A stretch of DNA of 64,000 nucleotides, from positions 467,453-531,452 of the forward strand of contig NZ_FXAO01000004.1 in the NCBI RefSeq assembly GCF_900177645.1, read 5' to 3'. The notes beneath the pieces were generated by a model. It worked only from the letters and a program-made list of their open reading frames with translations. It searched no databases and was not told the origin of the DNA. The stretch's first letter is position 1. Each line of letters opens with the position of its first letter. Position numbers and translations under genes: made by a program. This DNA comes from Arenibacter troitsensis. GTDB taxonomy: Bacteria > Bacteroidota > Bacteroidia > Flavobacteriales > Flavobacteriaceae. Positions 17,581 through 25,886 of the stretch are shown piece after piece.

Positions 17581-18570
17581 ATGGCAAAGACAAGATTAGA
17601 AAATTTGAAACTCGGAATATTCGTGGTCCTCGGCACGGCACTACTTGTTGTTGCTGCCTATTTAATTGGCAACAGACAAAATATGTTTGGAAAGACCATT
17701 CCTATAACGGCCATTTTTAAGAATGCCAACGGACTTCAGAACGGAAATAATGTACGCTTTTCCGGCATAAACGTAGGTACCGTGAACAAGATTGAGATGA
17801 TCAATGATACCACCATTCGCGTGCACATGATCATTGAGGAAAAAATGCAAAATCACATTAAAAAAGATGCCGTAGCCACTATTGGTTCTGATGGACTTGT
17901 GGGCAGTATGCTTATCAATATCGTTCCAGGAGAAGGAAAGGCTACGCATATTGGTCCAGGGGATGAATTACAATCCTTTAGTCGGGTGGCCACCCAAGAT
18001 ATGCTGAACACCCTTAACCAAACCAATGAAAATGCCGCATTGTTAACAGAAGACCTGCTAAAGGTAACCAGATCCTTGACCCAGGGCAAGGGCACCTTTG
18101 GCAGGTTGTTGAACGATTCCCTTATGGCAAAGGAACTTCACCAAACCATAACCAATCTGAAGCATACCAGTAATGAAGCCAACATAATGATCGCCGAGAT
18201 AAACCAAATGGTAAAGCAGTTGGATTTCGATAATAGTACTGCAGGTGTGTTATTAAAAGACTCCATTACCGGAGATAAAATGAAAAATGTTATTTCCCAT
18301 CTGGAAAATTCCAGTATGGAGATCGAAAAAATGACCAAGGACTTAAATTCGGTCATTGGGGATATTAAAACAGGCAAGGGGGCCATTAACTATTTGGCCA
18401 AAGACACCATTTTGGTAGGGCAATTGGAAACCAGTATAGAAAACGTCACGGAAGGAGTAAAAAATTTCAATGAAGTAACGGAAGCCTTAAAGCATAACTT
18501 TCTCACCCGCCGCTATTTCAAAAAGAAGGAAAAAGAGCAAAAGAAGGAACTGGAAAAAATTGATGAATAA
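17581..18570 (+). CDS. mlaD: MCE (MlaD) family substrate-binding protein
   Basis: The 329-residue protein has one N-terminal anchor helix (LKLGIFVVLGTALLVVAAYL, residues 9-28) and the MCE domain after it (PITAIFKNANGLQNGNNVRF, then SGINVGTV at about 60-72). A long helical C-terminal part follows, with repeats of GKGTFGRLLNDS and GKGAINYLAKD. Six MCE domains form a ring that carries lipid to the MlaE permease in E. coli; the long helical tail suggests a longer tube-like path here. It is the third gene of the operon. Confidence 0.92.
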   Translation: MAKTRLENLKLGIFVVLGTALLVVAAYLIGNRQNMFGKTIPITAIFKNANGLQNGNNVRFSGINVGTVNKIEMINDTTIRVHMIIEEKMQNHIKKDAVATIGSDGLVGSMLINIVPGEGKATHIGPGDELQSFSRVATQDMLNTLNQTNENAALLTEDLLKVTRSLTQGKGTFGRLLNDSLMAKELHQTITNLKHTSNEANIMIAEINQMVKQLDFDNSTAGVLLKDSITGDKMKNVISHLENSSMEIEKMTKDLNSVIGDIKTGKGAINYLAKDTILVGQLETSIENVTEGVKNFNEVTEALKHNFLTRRYFKKKEKEQKKELEKIDE

Positions 18571-18623
18571 ATACTTTTAATCCAGTTATACTTTGACCCA
18601 ATTACATGGAAAAAATGGTTGCT

Positions 18624-19841
18624 CTATTCTTTTTCAAGCTTTAAAAAGGTAATTTCCGGACGCATGCCCAATCGGCCTGGAAATCCCATCCACCCCAATC
18701 CCCGACTTACATATAGAAATTGATGGCCCAAGCGATATAATCCTGCCCAATGCTTGTATTTGTATTTTATAGGACTCCATTCTCTATTTTTAATGTTGAT
18801 CCCCGCCTGCATACCGTGGGTATGTCCTGAGAGCGTAAGGGCTATATTGGTCTTATCCACCACCTCCTCGCTCCAATGCGATGGGTCATGGGACAATAAA
18901 ATTTTAAACCCAATGCCATCAACTCCCTTTAGGGCCTTTTGAAGGTCCCCATATTGCTTAAAAGGTGGATTCCCCCAGTTTTCCACTCCCACAATGGCAA
19001 TTTTATCCCCCTTGTTTTCTATACATTCTGCTTCATTCAGCAAGAGCTTAAAACCAATTTTGGCATGGAAATCTTTTATGTCCGCAAAATTGCGCCTTCT
19101 CTCTTCTTCCGATTCCCATTTACTGTAATCCCCATAATCATGATTTCCCAAAACCGAATATTTTCCCTGTTGTGCGGTCAGTGTCTTTAGTACATCCTCC
19201 CATCCATTTAGTTCCCAGGCATAATTGTTGACTAAATCGCCGGTAAAAAAAATAAAGTCGGGCTTTAAATTATTTATGGTATTGATGGCGCGTTGCAATA
19301 TATGATAGCGATAATTGAAACTGCCCAAGTGAAGATCGGATATTTGAACTATCCGCAATCCATTAAAATTTTGAGGCAACAAATCTGCTTTTATAACCAC
19401 CTTGTGGACCTTAAATCTATATACGGCCCTGAAGACGGCATACACAATAACGAAGAATGGCAAAAACCCAAAAAAAACACCTACCAAAGGAATGATCAGC
19501 AAGGACTTTTCCCCTGAGATCAAAAAATTTGAGAAATAAAGTATGGAAATGACAACTACAAAGATCAGCTTGGGAATAAAGGAGGAAACGGTCAATCCAT
19601 ATAAGGATGAAATAAGCAGTTGCTTTCTATAGGGCGATATACTTTCCAATCTAATTTTCAACACCAAAATAGAAATAATGAGCCCTATGGTAAAAAACCA
19701 AAAGGCGATATAAATAATATTCTTAATTTTGGAAGATTCTATAGGCTCCATAATAGATTTAAGCCAGTAGAACGCCAGGGCATCGATCAATAAAATGGCC
19801 AAACATAAAAGGACTATTGAAAAAAAAGTGTAGGATCGCAT
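18624..19841 (-). CDS. Membrane-anchored metallophosphoesterase
   Basis: Four hydrophobic helices occupy residues 5-140. The catalytic metallophosphatase domain follows with all five blocks: ISDLHLG, FTGDLVN, LGNHDYG, LSHDPSHW and LSGHTHG, supplying Asp, His, Asn and His ligands for two metals. It resembles YkuE/YaeI-type phosphoesterases, which cleave UDP-diacylglucosamine-like or other lipid phosphodiesters. It is 14 nt downstream of the phosphatidyltransferase gene on the same strand, so a membrane-lipid role is a fair guess but not proven. Confidence 0.88.
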   Translation of the reverse strand: MRSYTFFSIVLLCLAILLIDALAFYWLKSIMEPIESSKIKNIIYIAFWFFTIGLIISILVLKIRLESISPYRKQLLISSLYGLTVSSFIPKLIFVVVISILYFSNFLISGEKSLLIIPLVGVFFGFLPFFVIVYAVFRAVYRFKVHKVVIKADLLPQNFNGLRIVQISDLHLGSFNYRYHILQRAINTINNLKPDFIFFTGDLVNNYAWELNGWEDVLKTLTAQQGKYSVLGNHDYGDYSKWESEEERRRNFADIKDFHAKIGFKLLLNEAECIENKGDKIAIVGVENWGNPPFKQYGDLQKALKGVDGIGFKILLSHDPSHWSEEVVDKTNIALTLSGHTHGMQAGINIKNREWSPIKYKYKHWAGLYRLGHQFLYVSRGLGWMGFPGRLGMRPEITFLKLEKE

Positions 19842-19855
19842 TAATAGGGGTTTTG

Positions 19856-20452
19856 CTATTGGTTATTGTTATTCACAAGCCGTCTTTTATCTTTCAACGC
19901 CCAGAAATAACCTTTTACATCCTCTACCCAGTCATCATACATTAAGATAAGCGTAATTTCCTCAACAGTTTCCAACACCCCCAAAACAATCATGGTATAA
20001 AACAACCAATATACAGGTCCAAAGAACAACAACCATAAAATAAATATCCCTTGGGTAATGGCAGATAACTTGGCCAAATAGGTATGAAAGGCGGTGGCTT
20101 TACCGTATTTGGCAAAGGCAATGGACATCTGGATCAGGTAAGGTACAAATGCAATAATTATAAGAAGAAGGTTCTCCTTAATGAAAGTGATTTCAAAAAA
20201 GATCAAACCAATCAATCCCATAATAAGGGTTACTTGATCTCCCATGGAATCCAACTGTGATCCCCTGGCACTGGAAATCTTTAATCTTCTTGCCAAGAAC
20301 CCATCTATGGCATCGGTACTGTAGCTAACAAGAAGCATCCAACTAAACCATTCCCGTTCACCAACCCAGATGAGACCGAGCAATAGCGGTACGGCCAAAA
20401 TTCGATAAAAGGAAAACCAGTCCGCTATATTGAAGCTCTTAAAATTATACAT
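19856..20452 (-). CDS. CDP-alcohol phosphatidyltransferase family protein
   Basis: The 198-residue integral membrane protein carries the complete CDP-alcohol motif D-x2-DG-x2-AR-x8-G-x3-D-x3-D in STDAIDGFLARRLKISSARG followed by SQLDSMGDQ (about residues 46-74). Members join a CDP-linked lipid to an alcohol acceptor, for example in making phosphatidylglycerol phosphate or phosphatidylserine. The acceptor cannot be read from sequence. About six hydrophobic segments fit the fold. It precedes the phosphoesterase and probably shares its transcript. Confidence 0.9.
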   Translation of the reverse strand: MYNFKSFNIADWFSFYRILAVPLLLGLIWVGEREWFSWMLLVSYSTDAIDGFLARRLKISSARGSQLDSMGDQVTLIMGLIGLIFFEITFIKENLLLIIIAFVPYLIQMSIAFAKYGKATAFHTYLAKLSAITQGIFILWLLFFGPVYWLFYTMIVLGVLETVEEITLILMYDDWVEDVKGYFWALKDKRRLVNNNNQ

Positions 20453-20503
20453 AACTATTCATGCGTATTTGATATTCAGTAACCAAAAACCGTATTGCAA
20501 CAT

Positions 20504-21013
20504 TTACAACTTTAATAAAGGGTTTAATTTGTTTATAATTTGACCCACGTAATTGGGAGTTTCGTCCAAAATAGATTCTCCCGTAAAAGCATCAACCCCC
20601 TCCATTTTGTAGGATCCTTCGCCCGAGGTGGTCAGGACAACAGTCTTATCCCTGTAATCCTTGGTTCTGTCCATAAACGATTTAACCGCCGAGGGTGGCT
20701 TCCAATTCTCCCAGGTATGGATTATCAATAAGGCGTCGTAATTATTAGGATTTACACCTACCAATGCGGAAATATCCATTACCTTAATATATACGGACTC
20801 CGTTTTGTAGTAATCCACAATGGCGGTCGTAATGGCATTTTTAAAATCACTTCCCTGTGTGGCCAACAGCAACCTGGAATTTTCCGCGGGAGAATTTACC
20901 TCATACTCTTGGGCATGGTCCATAGCGTATTCATTTTGATACCAAAACATAAATACCAAGAAGACCAAAGCAATCGATAAGAATACAAGAAATATCTTTC
21001 TAAATTTTTTCAT
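20504..21013 (-). CDS. Membrane-anchored flavodoxin-like protein
   Basis: The 169-residue protein has an N-terminal anchor helix (FLVFLSIALVFLVFMFWY, residues 8-25) and a mature alpha/beta domain with flavodoxin-like topology (RLLLATQGSDFKNAITTAIV, NYDALLIIHTWENWKPPSA, KTVVLTTSGEGSYKMEGVDA). The usual T-x-T-G-x-T phosphate loop is not visible; TQGSD sits there. It may bind flavin or have lost that role. A Crp/Fnr-type palindrome and -7 box lie upstream on this strand (21128-21170), so it may respond to redox state. Confidence 0.68.
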   Translation of the reverse strand: MKKFRKIFLVFLSIALVFLVFMFWYQNEYAMDHAQEYEVNSPAENSRLLLATQGSDFKNAITTAIVDYYKTESVYIKVMDISALVGVNPNNYDALLIIHTWENWKPPSAVKSFMDRTKDYRDKTVVLTTSGEGSYKMEGVDAFTGESILDETPNYVGQIINKLNPLLKL

Positions 21014-21127
21014 AGAATTCTATCTTTTAAAATCCTGCTGCCCGTAAAAAGAAAAAGTATAACGGTTCCCTATCCCTCTTGTATAGGGTTTTGGCAGCAC
21101 CCTTTCATTAATTCGTACTAAGGCTTA

Positions 21128-21170
21128 TAAAGCTATACCTTAAGTCGTCACCAACCTATGACCATTGTCA
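21128..21170 (-). promoter_or_regulatory. Crp/Fnr-type site and -7 box of the flavodoxin-like gene
   Basis: The palindrome TGACCATTGTCA (21159-21170) has the Crp/Fnr core TGA-N6-TCA. Reading toward the gene starting at 21013, TAGCTTTA (21135-21128 on the minus strand) matches the -7 element TAnnTTTG at 5 of 6 set bases. The palindrome centre is 36.5 nt from the last base of the box, as in the other four sites here. Confidence 0.65.
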
Positions 21171-21366
21171 GTAATACATGCAAGTCACGTAATAGTTAAA
21201 GAATATGTAGCACCAGTTCATTAAACCTATAAGATGAAGTGTTTAGAGAAAGAATGCCAATATCCAAAAACGTAAATGCCATTCCCCTACATGATATTTA
21301 TCATTGGACACCTTTTGAATTGTGACTTACTTTATGGGACAACTATTATTCTGTAAACCTCTAACT

Positions 21367-22233
21367 ATGAAAACACTATATCTTTACGTATTGGCTCTTA
21401 TCCTTTTTTCTTCCTGTGTAAGCCAAAAAAAATATACTGCTATGCAGAACCGGGCAGTAAATTGTGAAAATGAATTAAATACCAGCAAGAACCAAATCAA
21501 TTTGTTGGAAGCCGGATTGGCCAATGAGAAAAACAGGTCCAAATCCTTGGAGCAACAAATGGAATACTTTAAAAGTACCAATACAGACTTGTTGGCCCGA
21601 CTTTCTGATCTATCCGTTGTAAGCAAATCAGGGGCCGAAAGCATTAAAAAATCTTTGGAAGCCCTAAACGAACAGAATAAATACATAAAAGACCTTACCA
21701 GTAGTATACAGCGAAAAGACTCTATTAATTTGGTATTGGTCATGAACTTAAAAAGATCCTTGGACAATTTTGAGGATGAGGACATTAATATTGAGGTGAA
21801 AAAAGGAGTGGTCTATGTCTCTATTTCAGACAAGATGCTCTTCCGTTCCGGTAGCTACAACATAAGTAGCAGGGCAGAGGAAGTTATTGGTAAAATAGCC
21901 AAGATCATCAATGACCATAAGGAATTGGATATTTTGGTAGAGGGCCATACAGACAATGTCCCCATTTCTACCGAATGTATGGTCGACAATTGGGATTTAA
22001 GTGTAAAAAGGGCAACATCGATTGTTCGATTAATGCAGACTAAATTTGCCGTTCAACCTATAAGAATGACCGCTGGGGGACGTTCTGAATATCTGCCTAA
22101 AACCACCAATGCAACAGCAGAGGGCAGGGCCGTTAACCGCAGAACGGAAATCATTATTTTGCCCAAACTAGATCAATTCTTTGAGTTGCTGGAACCCCCG
22201 ACCACAAATATGGAGGGACAGGGAAAAGGATAA
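21367..22233 (+). CDS. OmpA-family peptidoglycan-associated lipoprotein
   Basis: The 289-residue protein starts MKTLYLYVLALILFSSCVSQ, a lipoprotein signal with Cys at 17. Residues 25-120 are a long coiled-coil (AMQNRAVNCENELNTSKNQI and on). The OmpA C-terminal domain (about 145-265) carries the peptidoglycan-binding segments EGHTDNVPIS, NWDLSVKRATSIVRLM and NRRTEIII. It should tether the outer membrane to the wall; MotB-like and Pal-like proteins share this layout. The first ATG of the signal peptide is at 21367. Confidence 0.88.
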   Translation: MKTLYLYVLALILFSSCVSQKKYTAMQNRAVNCENELNTSKNQINLLEAGLANEKNRSKSLEQQMEYFKSTNTDLLARLSDLSVVSKSGAESIKKSLEALNEQNKYIKDLTSSIQRKDSINLVLVMNLKRSLDNFEDEDINIEVKKGVVYVSISDKMLFRSGSYNISSRAEEVIGKIAKIINDHKELDILVEGHTDNVPISTECMVDNWDLSVKRATSIVRLMQTKFAVQPIRMTAGGRSEYLPKTTNATAEGRAVNRRTEIIILPKLDQFFELLEPPTTNMEGQGKG

Positions 22234-22305
22234 TAGACATAAAAGGATTCAGGACATTAAGCAATCCTGTTTCCTGTATTAAAAAATCAGAAAAAAACAC
22301 TCAAC

Positions 22306-22348
22306 TGATCTATGTCATATCGTATCCAATATGATAACCATATATTAG
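22306..22348 (+). promoter_or_regulatory. Crp/Fnr-type site and -7 box of a non-coding transcript
   Basis: TGATCTATGTCA (22306-22317) is a Crp/Fnr-type palindrome. TATATTAG (22341-22348) matches TAnnTTTG except one base. The centre-to-box distance is 36.5 nt, the same as at 21128, 24222, 24805 and 59501. The only thing downstream before the terminator at 22580 is the untranslated-looking region 22354-22580. Confidence 0.62.
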
Positions 22349-22353
22349 TTTTA

Positions 22354-22580
22354 TTAAAAAAGTAATCGCTCTTTGAAAGAAATAAAAATAAAGTTTCTAA
22401 GCAGTAATGCCTTAGCGACCATAAACCGGTGCACAAGCAACTACTTGAGCCTTATTACCCTAACCCCTTGCACGACCGTTACAATTTTAGGTTATTGCCG
22501 GGGAGTCGGATAAGTGCAAAAGTGCTGCCCAAGCCCGGAAATTAAGGATTGGGGTATCTATGTATCCCAATCCTTTTTTT
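22354..22580 (+). ncRNA. Probable non-coding RNA with own promoter and terminator
   Basis: This ~227-nt interval starts 6 nt after the -7 box at 22348 and ends at a strong terminator (22544-22580). It has no ATG-initiated frame of any length. Paired segments include CCGGG (22489 region) with CCCGG (22535 region) and GTGC..AAG with CTT-GCAC, which suggest a folded RNA. Size and setting resemble 6S RNA or another regulatory RNA, but I cannot show homology. An alternative is a 38-codon frame starting GTG 22429 and ending TAA 22543-22545, with plausible composition (QLLEPYYPNPLHDRYNFRLL); without an SD or ATG I rank it second. Confidence 0.5.
22544..22580 (+). terminator. Strong intrinsic terminator of the 22.4-kb transcript
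   Basis: A 13-bp stem (AAGGATTGGGGTA with TATCCCAATCCTT, one G-U) and a 6-nt loop are followed by a run of T. The preceding protein gene ends 310 nt upstream, and no plus-strand ORF lies between. Confidence 0.88.
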
Positions 22581-22696
22581 ATAAGTGGTCCTTTTTTACA
22601 AGGTCTACCTTACCTTCTTTAGGACATAGACCAATTTAAATGGATCAATAAATAGTACATAAATTACTATATTAAACACACATTAATAATTTTATT

Positions 22697-23089
22697 ATGG
22701 AATACTATTTTAACAAGACCATTGGAAATACCCCTTTTGAAAAAGCAGTGGAAAAAACCAAATTGGCCCTTCAGGAAGAGGGCTTTGGAGTACTAACAGA
22801 AATTGACATGAAGGCTACATTAAAGAAGAAATTAGATGTAGATTTCTATAATTATACCGTTCTGGGTGCCTGCAACGCCCCCTTTGCCCATAAAGCCTTA
22901 CAGGCCGAAGATAAAATTGGTACCATGTTGCCCTGTAATGTAATTGTTATGGAAAAGGAACCTGGGCTTGTAGAAATTGCAGCGGTAAACCCCATGGCGT
23001 CAATGCAGGCCGTGATTAACCTGGATTTAATGAATATTGCTGATGAAGTAGGGGAGAAACTAAAAAGGGTGGTAGAAAAAATCCATTAA
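22697..23089 (+). CDS. DUF302 domain protein
   Basis: The 130-residue protein matches DUF302. The N-terminal pattern is PFEKAVEKTKLALQEEGFGV, followed by LTEIDMKATLKKKL and YTVLGACNAPFAHKAL (residues 55-70), then the MLPCNVIVMEK strand and MASMQAVINLD. The family is small, cytosolic and functionally undefined; some members are induced by stress. It has a Cys in ACNAP and in LPCNV, possible thiol sites. It sits in the stress cluster between the non-coding RNA and a DinB protein, and converges with the latter within 4 nt. Confidence 0.85.
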   Translation: MEYYFNKTIGNTPFEKAVEKTKLALQEEGFGVLTEIDMKATLKKKLDVDFYNYTVLGACNAPFAHKALQAEDKIGTMLPCNVIVMEKEPGLVEIAAVNPMASMQAVINLDLMNIADEVGEKLKRVVEKIH

Positions 23090-23092
23090 GCA

Positions 23093-23548
23093 CTAAGAAC
23101 CATATTTTTTAATGATGGCCATTTGAGCCGAATGGTGTACGGTGTGGGATACGATTCTTCCAAAGGCCTCCGTCTTTGTCTTTGTGCCAAATTCCTTGGT
23201 GGTAACCGTAGCCTCCCAATCTTTCTCTTGTTGCTTTTCCAATACCGATCCAAGCATTTGGAAAGAATATTCCACATATTCCAATAATTGGGTCAGATTG
23301 GTCCACTCCCCTGTATCCTTCTGCGCAATAACCGTTTTTGCAATGACCTTTACCTCCTGTGCACCAAAAACGTTCTTGGCAAAAAGCAATTCCACATCAC
23401 CAATGTGCCTAATAAGAAAACCAATACTGTTCGGTGCCGGCAACAATCTTTTGTTTAGATCCTCTTGTGTTATATTGGTCAACTGGTTGGAAAACCGGGT
23501 CCTGGCCTCTTTCCATAGTTCAATAAATAATTGTGTTTTTGATTTCAT
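23093..23548 (-). CDS. DinB-family protein
   Basis: The 151-residue helical bundle protein has the DinB-like metal-binding histidines: RHIGDVE near residue 48 and HTVHHSAQM near 135, with the glutamine-rich middle helix VEYSFQMLGSVLEKQQEKDW. Members are thiol-dependent transferases such as mycothiol or bacillithiol S-transferases, or DNA-damage inducible proteins of unknown role. The metal triad H-x-H-H would be needed for transferase activity and seems present. It converges with DUF302 and is a monocistronic unit. Confidence 0.82.
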   Translation of the reverse strand: MKSKTQLFIELWKEARTRFSNQLTNITQEDLNKRLLPAPNSIGFLIRHIGDVELLFAKNVFGAQEVKVIAKTVIAQKDTGEWTNLTQLLEYVEYSFQMLGSVLEKQQEKDWEATVTTKEFGTKTKTEAFGRIVSHTVHHSAQMAIIKKYGS

Positions 23549-23744
23549 TCAAAGTAAAATTGATGTATTTAAATATTTATTTCAAGTAAAAAGTTATGGA
23601 TTTGATAAAGATTCTGCAAAGCCGTAATAAACAATTGGCATCCAAAAAATCAGACCCTTCTGGAATATTTTTTTAATACAAAGGATATTAGATAAACAAA
23701 GACATATACTAAAAGTGCTAAAAATAAGGTCATGGTATTGGTAT

Positions 23745-24197
23745 TTAGAATGTTAAATTATTATAGATCATCCCCTTTAGATTTTTGGGGAGAGCATCCC
23801 GGATATCGGACATTTCTCCTTGGGAAACATATTTTCGTAAATATAGAAATGTGGTATTTACATATTCTTCAGCTACTTCGTCACTGTATTCAAAGTCGTT
23901 TATTGCTGCAGGCCCATCGAATTGTCTAACCAAATCCAAAAATTCGGCCATATGCTTAATTTTGGGCTTCCCCTTTTTTACCGTCCAACCGTTAACATAA
24001 ACGGCCTTAAGAAACATGGGCATCTGGGCAATAAATTGCAAGGATTCCTCCACAGGAATAATTTCCCTCAACGCATGAAGTACAGAAGTTAAAATACGAC
24101 CGGCTTTGTCGGTATCGTTCCCCATATCCATTTGCTTGGTATAATCCTTAAGGAAGGTATGCCCCTCAGTAGCGTAGTGATTAAAATTAAGTGCCAT
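23745..24197 (-). CDS. DUF2267 domain protein
   Basis: The 150-residue helical protein fits DUF2267. Segments in order are NHYATEGHTFLKDYTKQMDM, DKAGRILTSVLHALREIIPV, ESLQFIAQMPMFLKAVYVNG and EEYVNTTFLYLRKYVSQGEM, ending with the LPKNLKGMIYN motif seen at the C-terminus of the family (related to L-P-x-x-x-x-x-L-F). The family is found with stress and universal stress proteins; its role is unknown. A Crp/Fnr-type palindrome and -7 box lie just upstream on this strand. Confidence 0.85.
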   Translation of the reverse strand: MALNFNHYATEGHTFLKDYTKQMDMGNDTDKAGRILTSVLHALREIIPVEESLQFIAQMPMFLKAVYVNGWTVKKGKPKIKHMAEFLDLVRQFDGPAAINDFEYSDEVAEEYVNTTFLYLRKYVSQGEMSDIRDALPKNLKGMIYNNLTF

Positions 24198-24221
24198 GAT
24201 TTCTTGTTTTTAGGATATACT

Positions 24222-24264
24222 CAAAAATGATCTAATCTATTCAATTGCAAAATGACCTGGGTCA
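24222..24264 (-). promoter_or_regulatory. Crp/Fnr-type site and promoter of DUF2267 gene
   Basis: TGACCTGGGTCA (24253-24264) is a near-perfect palindrome. Reading toward the DUF2267 ATG at 24197, it is followed by TTTG (24251-24248), an 18-nt spacer and CATTTTTG (24229-24222), one base from TAnnTTTG. The centre lies 36.5 nt from the last base of the box. This is the class II activator position, about -42. Confidence 0.7.
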
Positions 24265-24341
24265 TATGGATAAACCCCTTTGAATCTAGCTAAGGAAATA
24301 TTGGCATTAGTATGCTACTCAATGAATTATTTCGGAAAGAA

Positions 24342-24611
24342 TTAGGCAAAGGCAGTCTCAGTACTACTATCATCTTGTAAATTGGGACATAATGTAGAAA
24401 GAAATTTAAAATGTCTTATAGGGTATCCAATCCTCCAAAGTTCTTGTTTTACTTGTTCCAAAGCTATTGGACTATAGTAAAGGAAAATAAGCTTTCCAGT
24501 ATCAACTTCAAGGTCTATTACCCTAATATCCATAATACGCCCAAGGTTCCGAAGAATCATCAGCTTGTCATTATTAGAGATTAGGTTACCAATTTTTGCT
24601 ATAGCTTTCAT
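24342..24611 (-). CDS. Small protein, heavy-metal-domain-like fold
   Basis: From ATG 24611 the product has 89 residues. The segment LRNLGRIMDIRVIDLEVDTG then KLIFLYYSPIALEQVKQELW follows a beta-alpha-beta-beta-alpha-beta order like HMA copper-binding domains. The metal motif C-x-x-C is absent, so it would not bind copper in the usual way. A longer frame starts at 24680 with 23 extra residues of lower quality. Its place in the stress cluster, between the DUF2267 and USP genes, is the only other clue. Confidence 0.6.
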   Translation of the reverse strand: MKAIAKIGNLISNNDKLMILRNLGRIMDIRVIDLEVDTGKLIFLYYSPIALEQVKQELWRIGYPIRHFKFLSTLCPNLQDDSSTETAFA

Positions 24612-24804
24612 GAAGTTTAGGTTTATAGTTTCCAATGAATGCCAAAATACAACTGTAAATTCTTCTTTGAAATGATACAAATCAGTTAAGGTATAATTTA
24701 TACCATAGAAGGGCTTTAGATGTAATAAGGTTTCTCAGAGAAGACAGTTTTTATGATTAATACAACAATCCAAAATGCCCAAAAACCCAGTGTAATTTAG
24801 CTTA

Positions 24805-24847
24805 TGACCGATATCATATTTATTATTGGCAAATGCTTTTAGATTTA
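24805..24847 (+). promoter_or_regulatory. Crp/Fnr-type site and -7 box of the USP gene
   Basis: TGACCGATATCA (24805-24816) is followed by TAGATTTA (24840-24847), which matches TAnnTTTG at 5 of 6 set bases. Centre-to-box distance is 36.5 nt. The box lies 20 nt before the ATG at 24867. Confidence 0.66.
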
Positions 24848-24866
24848 ACCTATAAATAAAGTTAAC

Positions 24867-25709
24867 ATGAAGACAATACTTTACGCTTCCGATCGCACTG
24901 AACATTCCTCACCGGCTTTGAAATACGCCTATCAATTAAGCCTCCAGTTAAAGGCTTCGCTAGTAGTCCTCTATGTTCATGAAATGGAACAAATTAGGGT
25001 TTCCGTTTCCCGCCCGGCGGCGCAAATAGAATACCATGTAATTAAGGAGCAGACCGAAATATTGACCAAATATTGTGAAAAGCATTTGGGTGTTGCCGTA
25101 GATGGCAAAAAGTTACAGGCCGAGGTTGTCCTTAACGATTTGGTTTCCGACGCTATATTGGAGAAATCCATGGATTTTGGAACTGAAATGATAATCATAG
25201 GGAGAAAGGACAAGCATACAGATCGAGGTCTATTTGTGGGCAATATAGGAAAGGGGCTTCAGGAAAAGGTTCCCTGTCCCCTTCTAATTATTCCAAATAA
25301 TGTTGCGACCAAGTCTATAAAAACAATTTTGTATGCCACAGATTTTGAGGAAGCGGATATTTTAGCGCTTAAGAAATTAGTCCCAATGGCAAAGGCCCTT
25401 GGCGCTAAAATACAAATAGTACATATATCCACTGAAAAGGAGTATGCAGGAAAAGAACAGATGGAATGGTTTAAGGACATGCTTCGCCAAGAGGTTGACG
25501 ATACTTCCATAGACTTCACCATAATTTTTTCTGACAAGATCCAGGACAAACTTAAAGCCCATGCCAATGTTATTGGGGCCGACATGCTAGTGCTGTTGGA
25601 GAGGGAGGAAAAAGGTTTTTTTCAGAAAATATTCCATACAAGCTTGGTGGCAAAAATGGAAGAACATATCGGTATCCCCTTATTAAGTTATAACGAGCTT
25701 AATTTATAG
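24867..25709 (+). CDS. Tandem-domain universal stress protein
   Basis: The 280-residue protein has two USP domains. The first (residues 1-145) opens MKTILYASDRTEHSSPALKY and ends GNIGKGLQEKVPCPLLIIPN; the second (about 150-280) opens IKTILYATDFEEADILALKK and ends LVAKMEEHIGIPLLSYN. The first has the G-x2-G-x-G-type nucleotide loop (GRKDKHTDRGLFVGNIGKG), so ATP binding is likely there. Such proteins are induced by anoxia, starvation and other stress. The gene has the Crp/Fnr-type promoter described at 24805, and is unlinked by more than a few hundred bases to the SDR downstream. Confidence 0.9.
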   Translation: MKTILYASDRTEHSSPALKYAYQLSLQLKASLVVLYVHEMEQIRVSVSRPAAQIEYHVIKEQTEILTKYCEKHLGVAVDGKKLQAEVVLNDLVSDAILEKSMDFGTEMIIIGRKDKHTDRGLFVGNIGKGLQEKVPCPLLIIPNNVATKSIKTILYATDFEEADILALKKLVPMAKALGAKIQIVHISTEKEYAGKEQMEWFKDMLRQEVDDTSIDFTIIFSDKIQDKLKAHANVIGADMLVLLEREEKGFFQKIFHTSLVAKMEEHIGIPLLSYNELNL

Positions 25710-25886
25710 GGATTCCCAACATTCAGGATTTCCCATAATGAAACTTCCTTAAAAGATTCTACCGTAAAAAACTCCCCTATCGGCCCTACCCTGCCTAGGC
25801 TTATTTATTCCGAGTTTAAGAAAACAATAACGCTTACTTTTTCATTTTTTGCCCATATAATTATAATTTCACCTAAAACTAAACAT

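Noticed and set aside
22354-22580. tmRNA or RNase P RNA
   Set aside because: Too short, with no tRNA-like ends or P-family conserved blocks visible.
23142-23627. 161-codon plus-strand frame
   Set aside because: It is the antisense shadow of the DinB gene on the minus strand.
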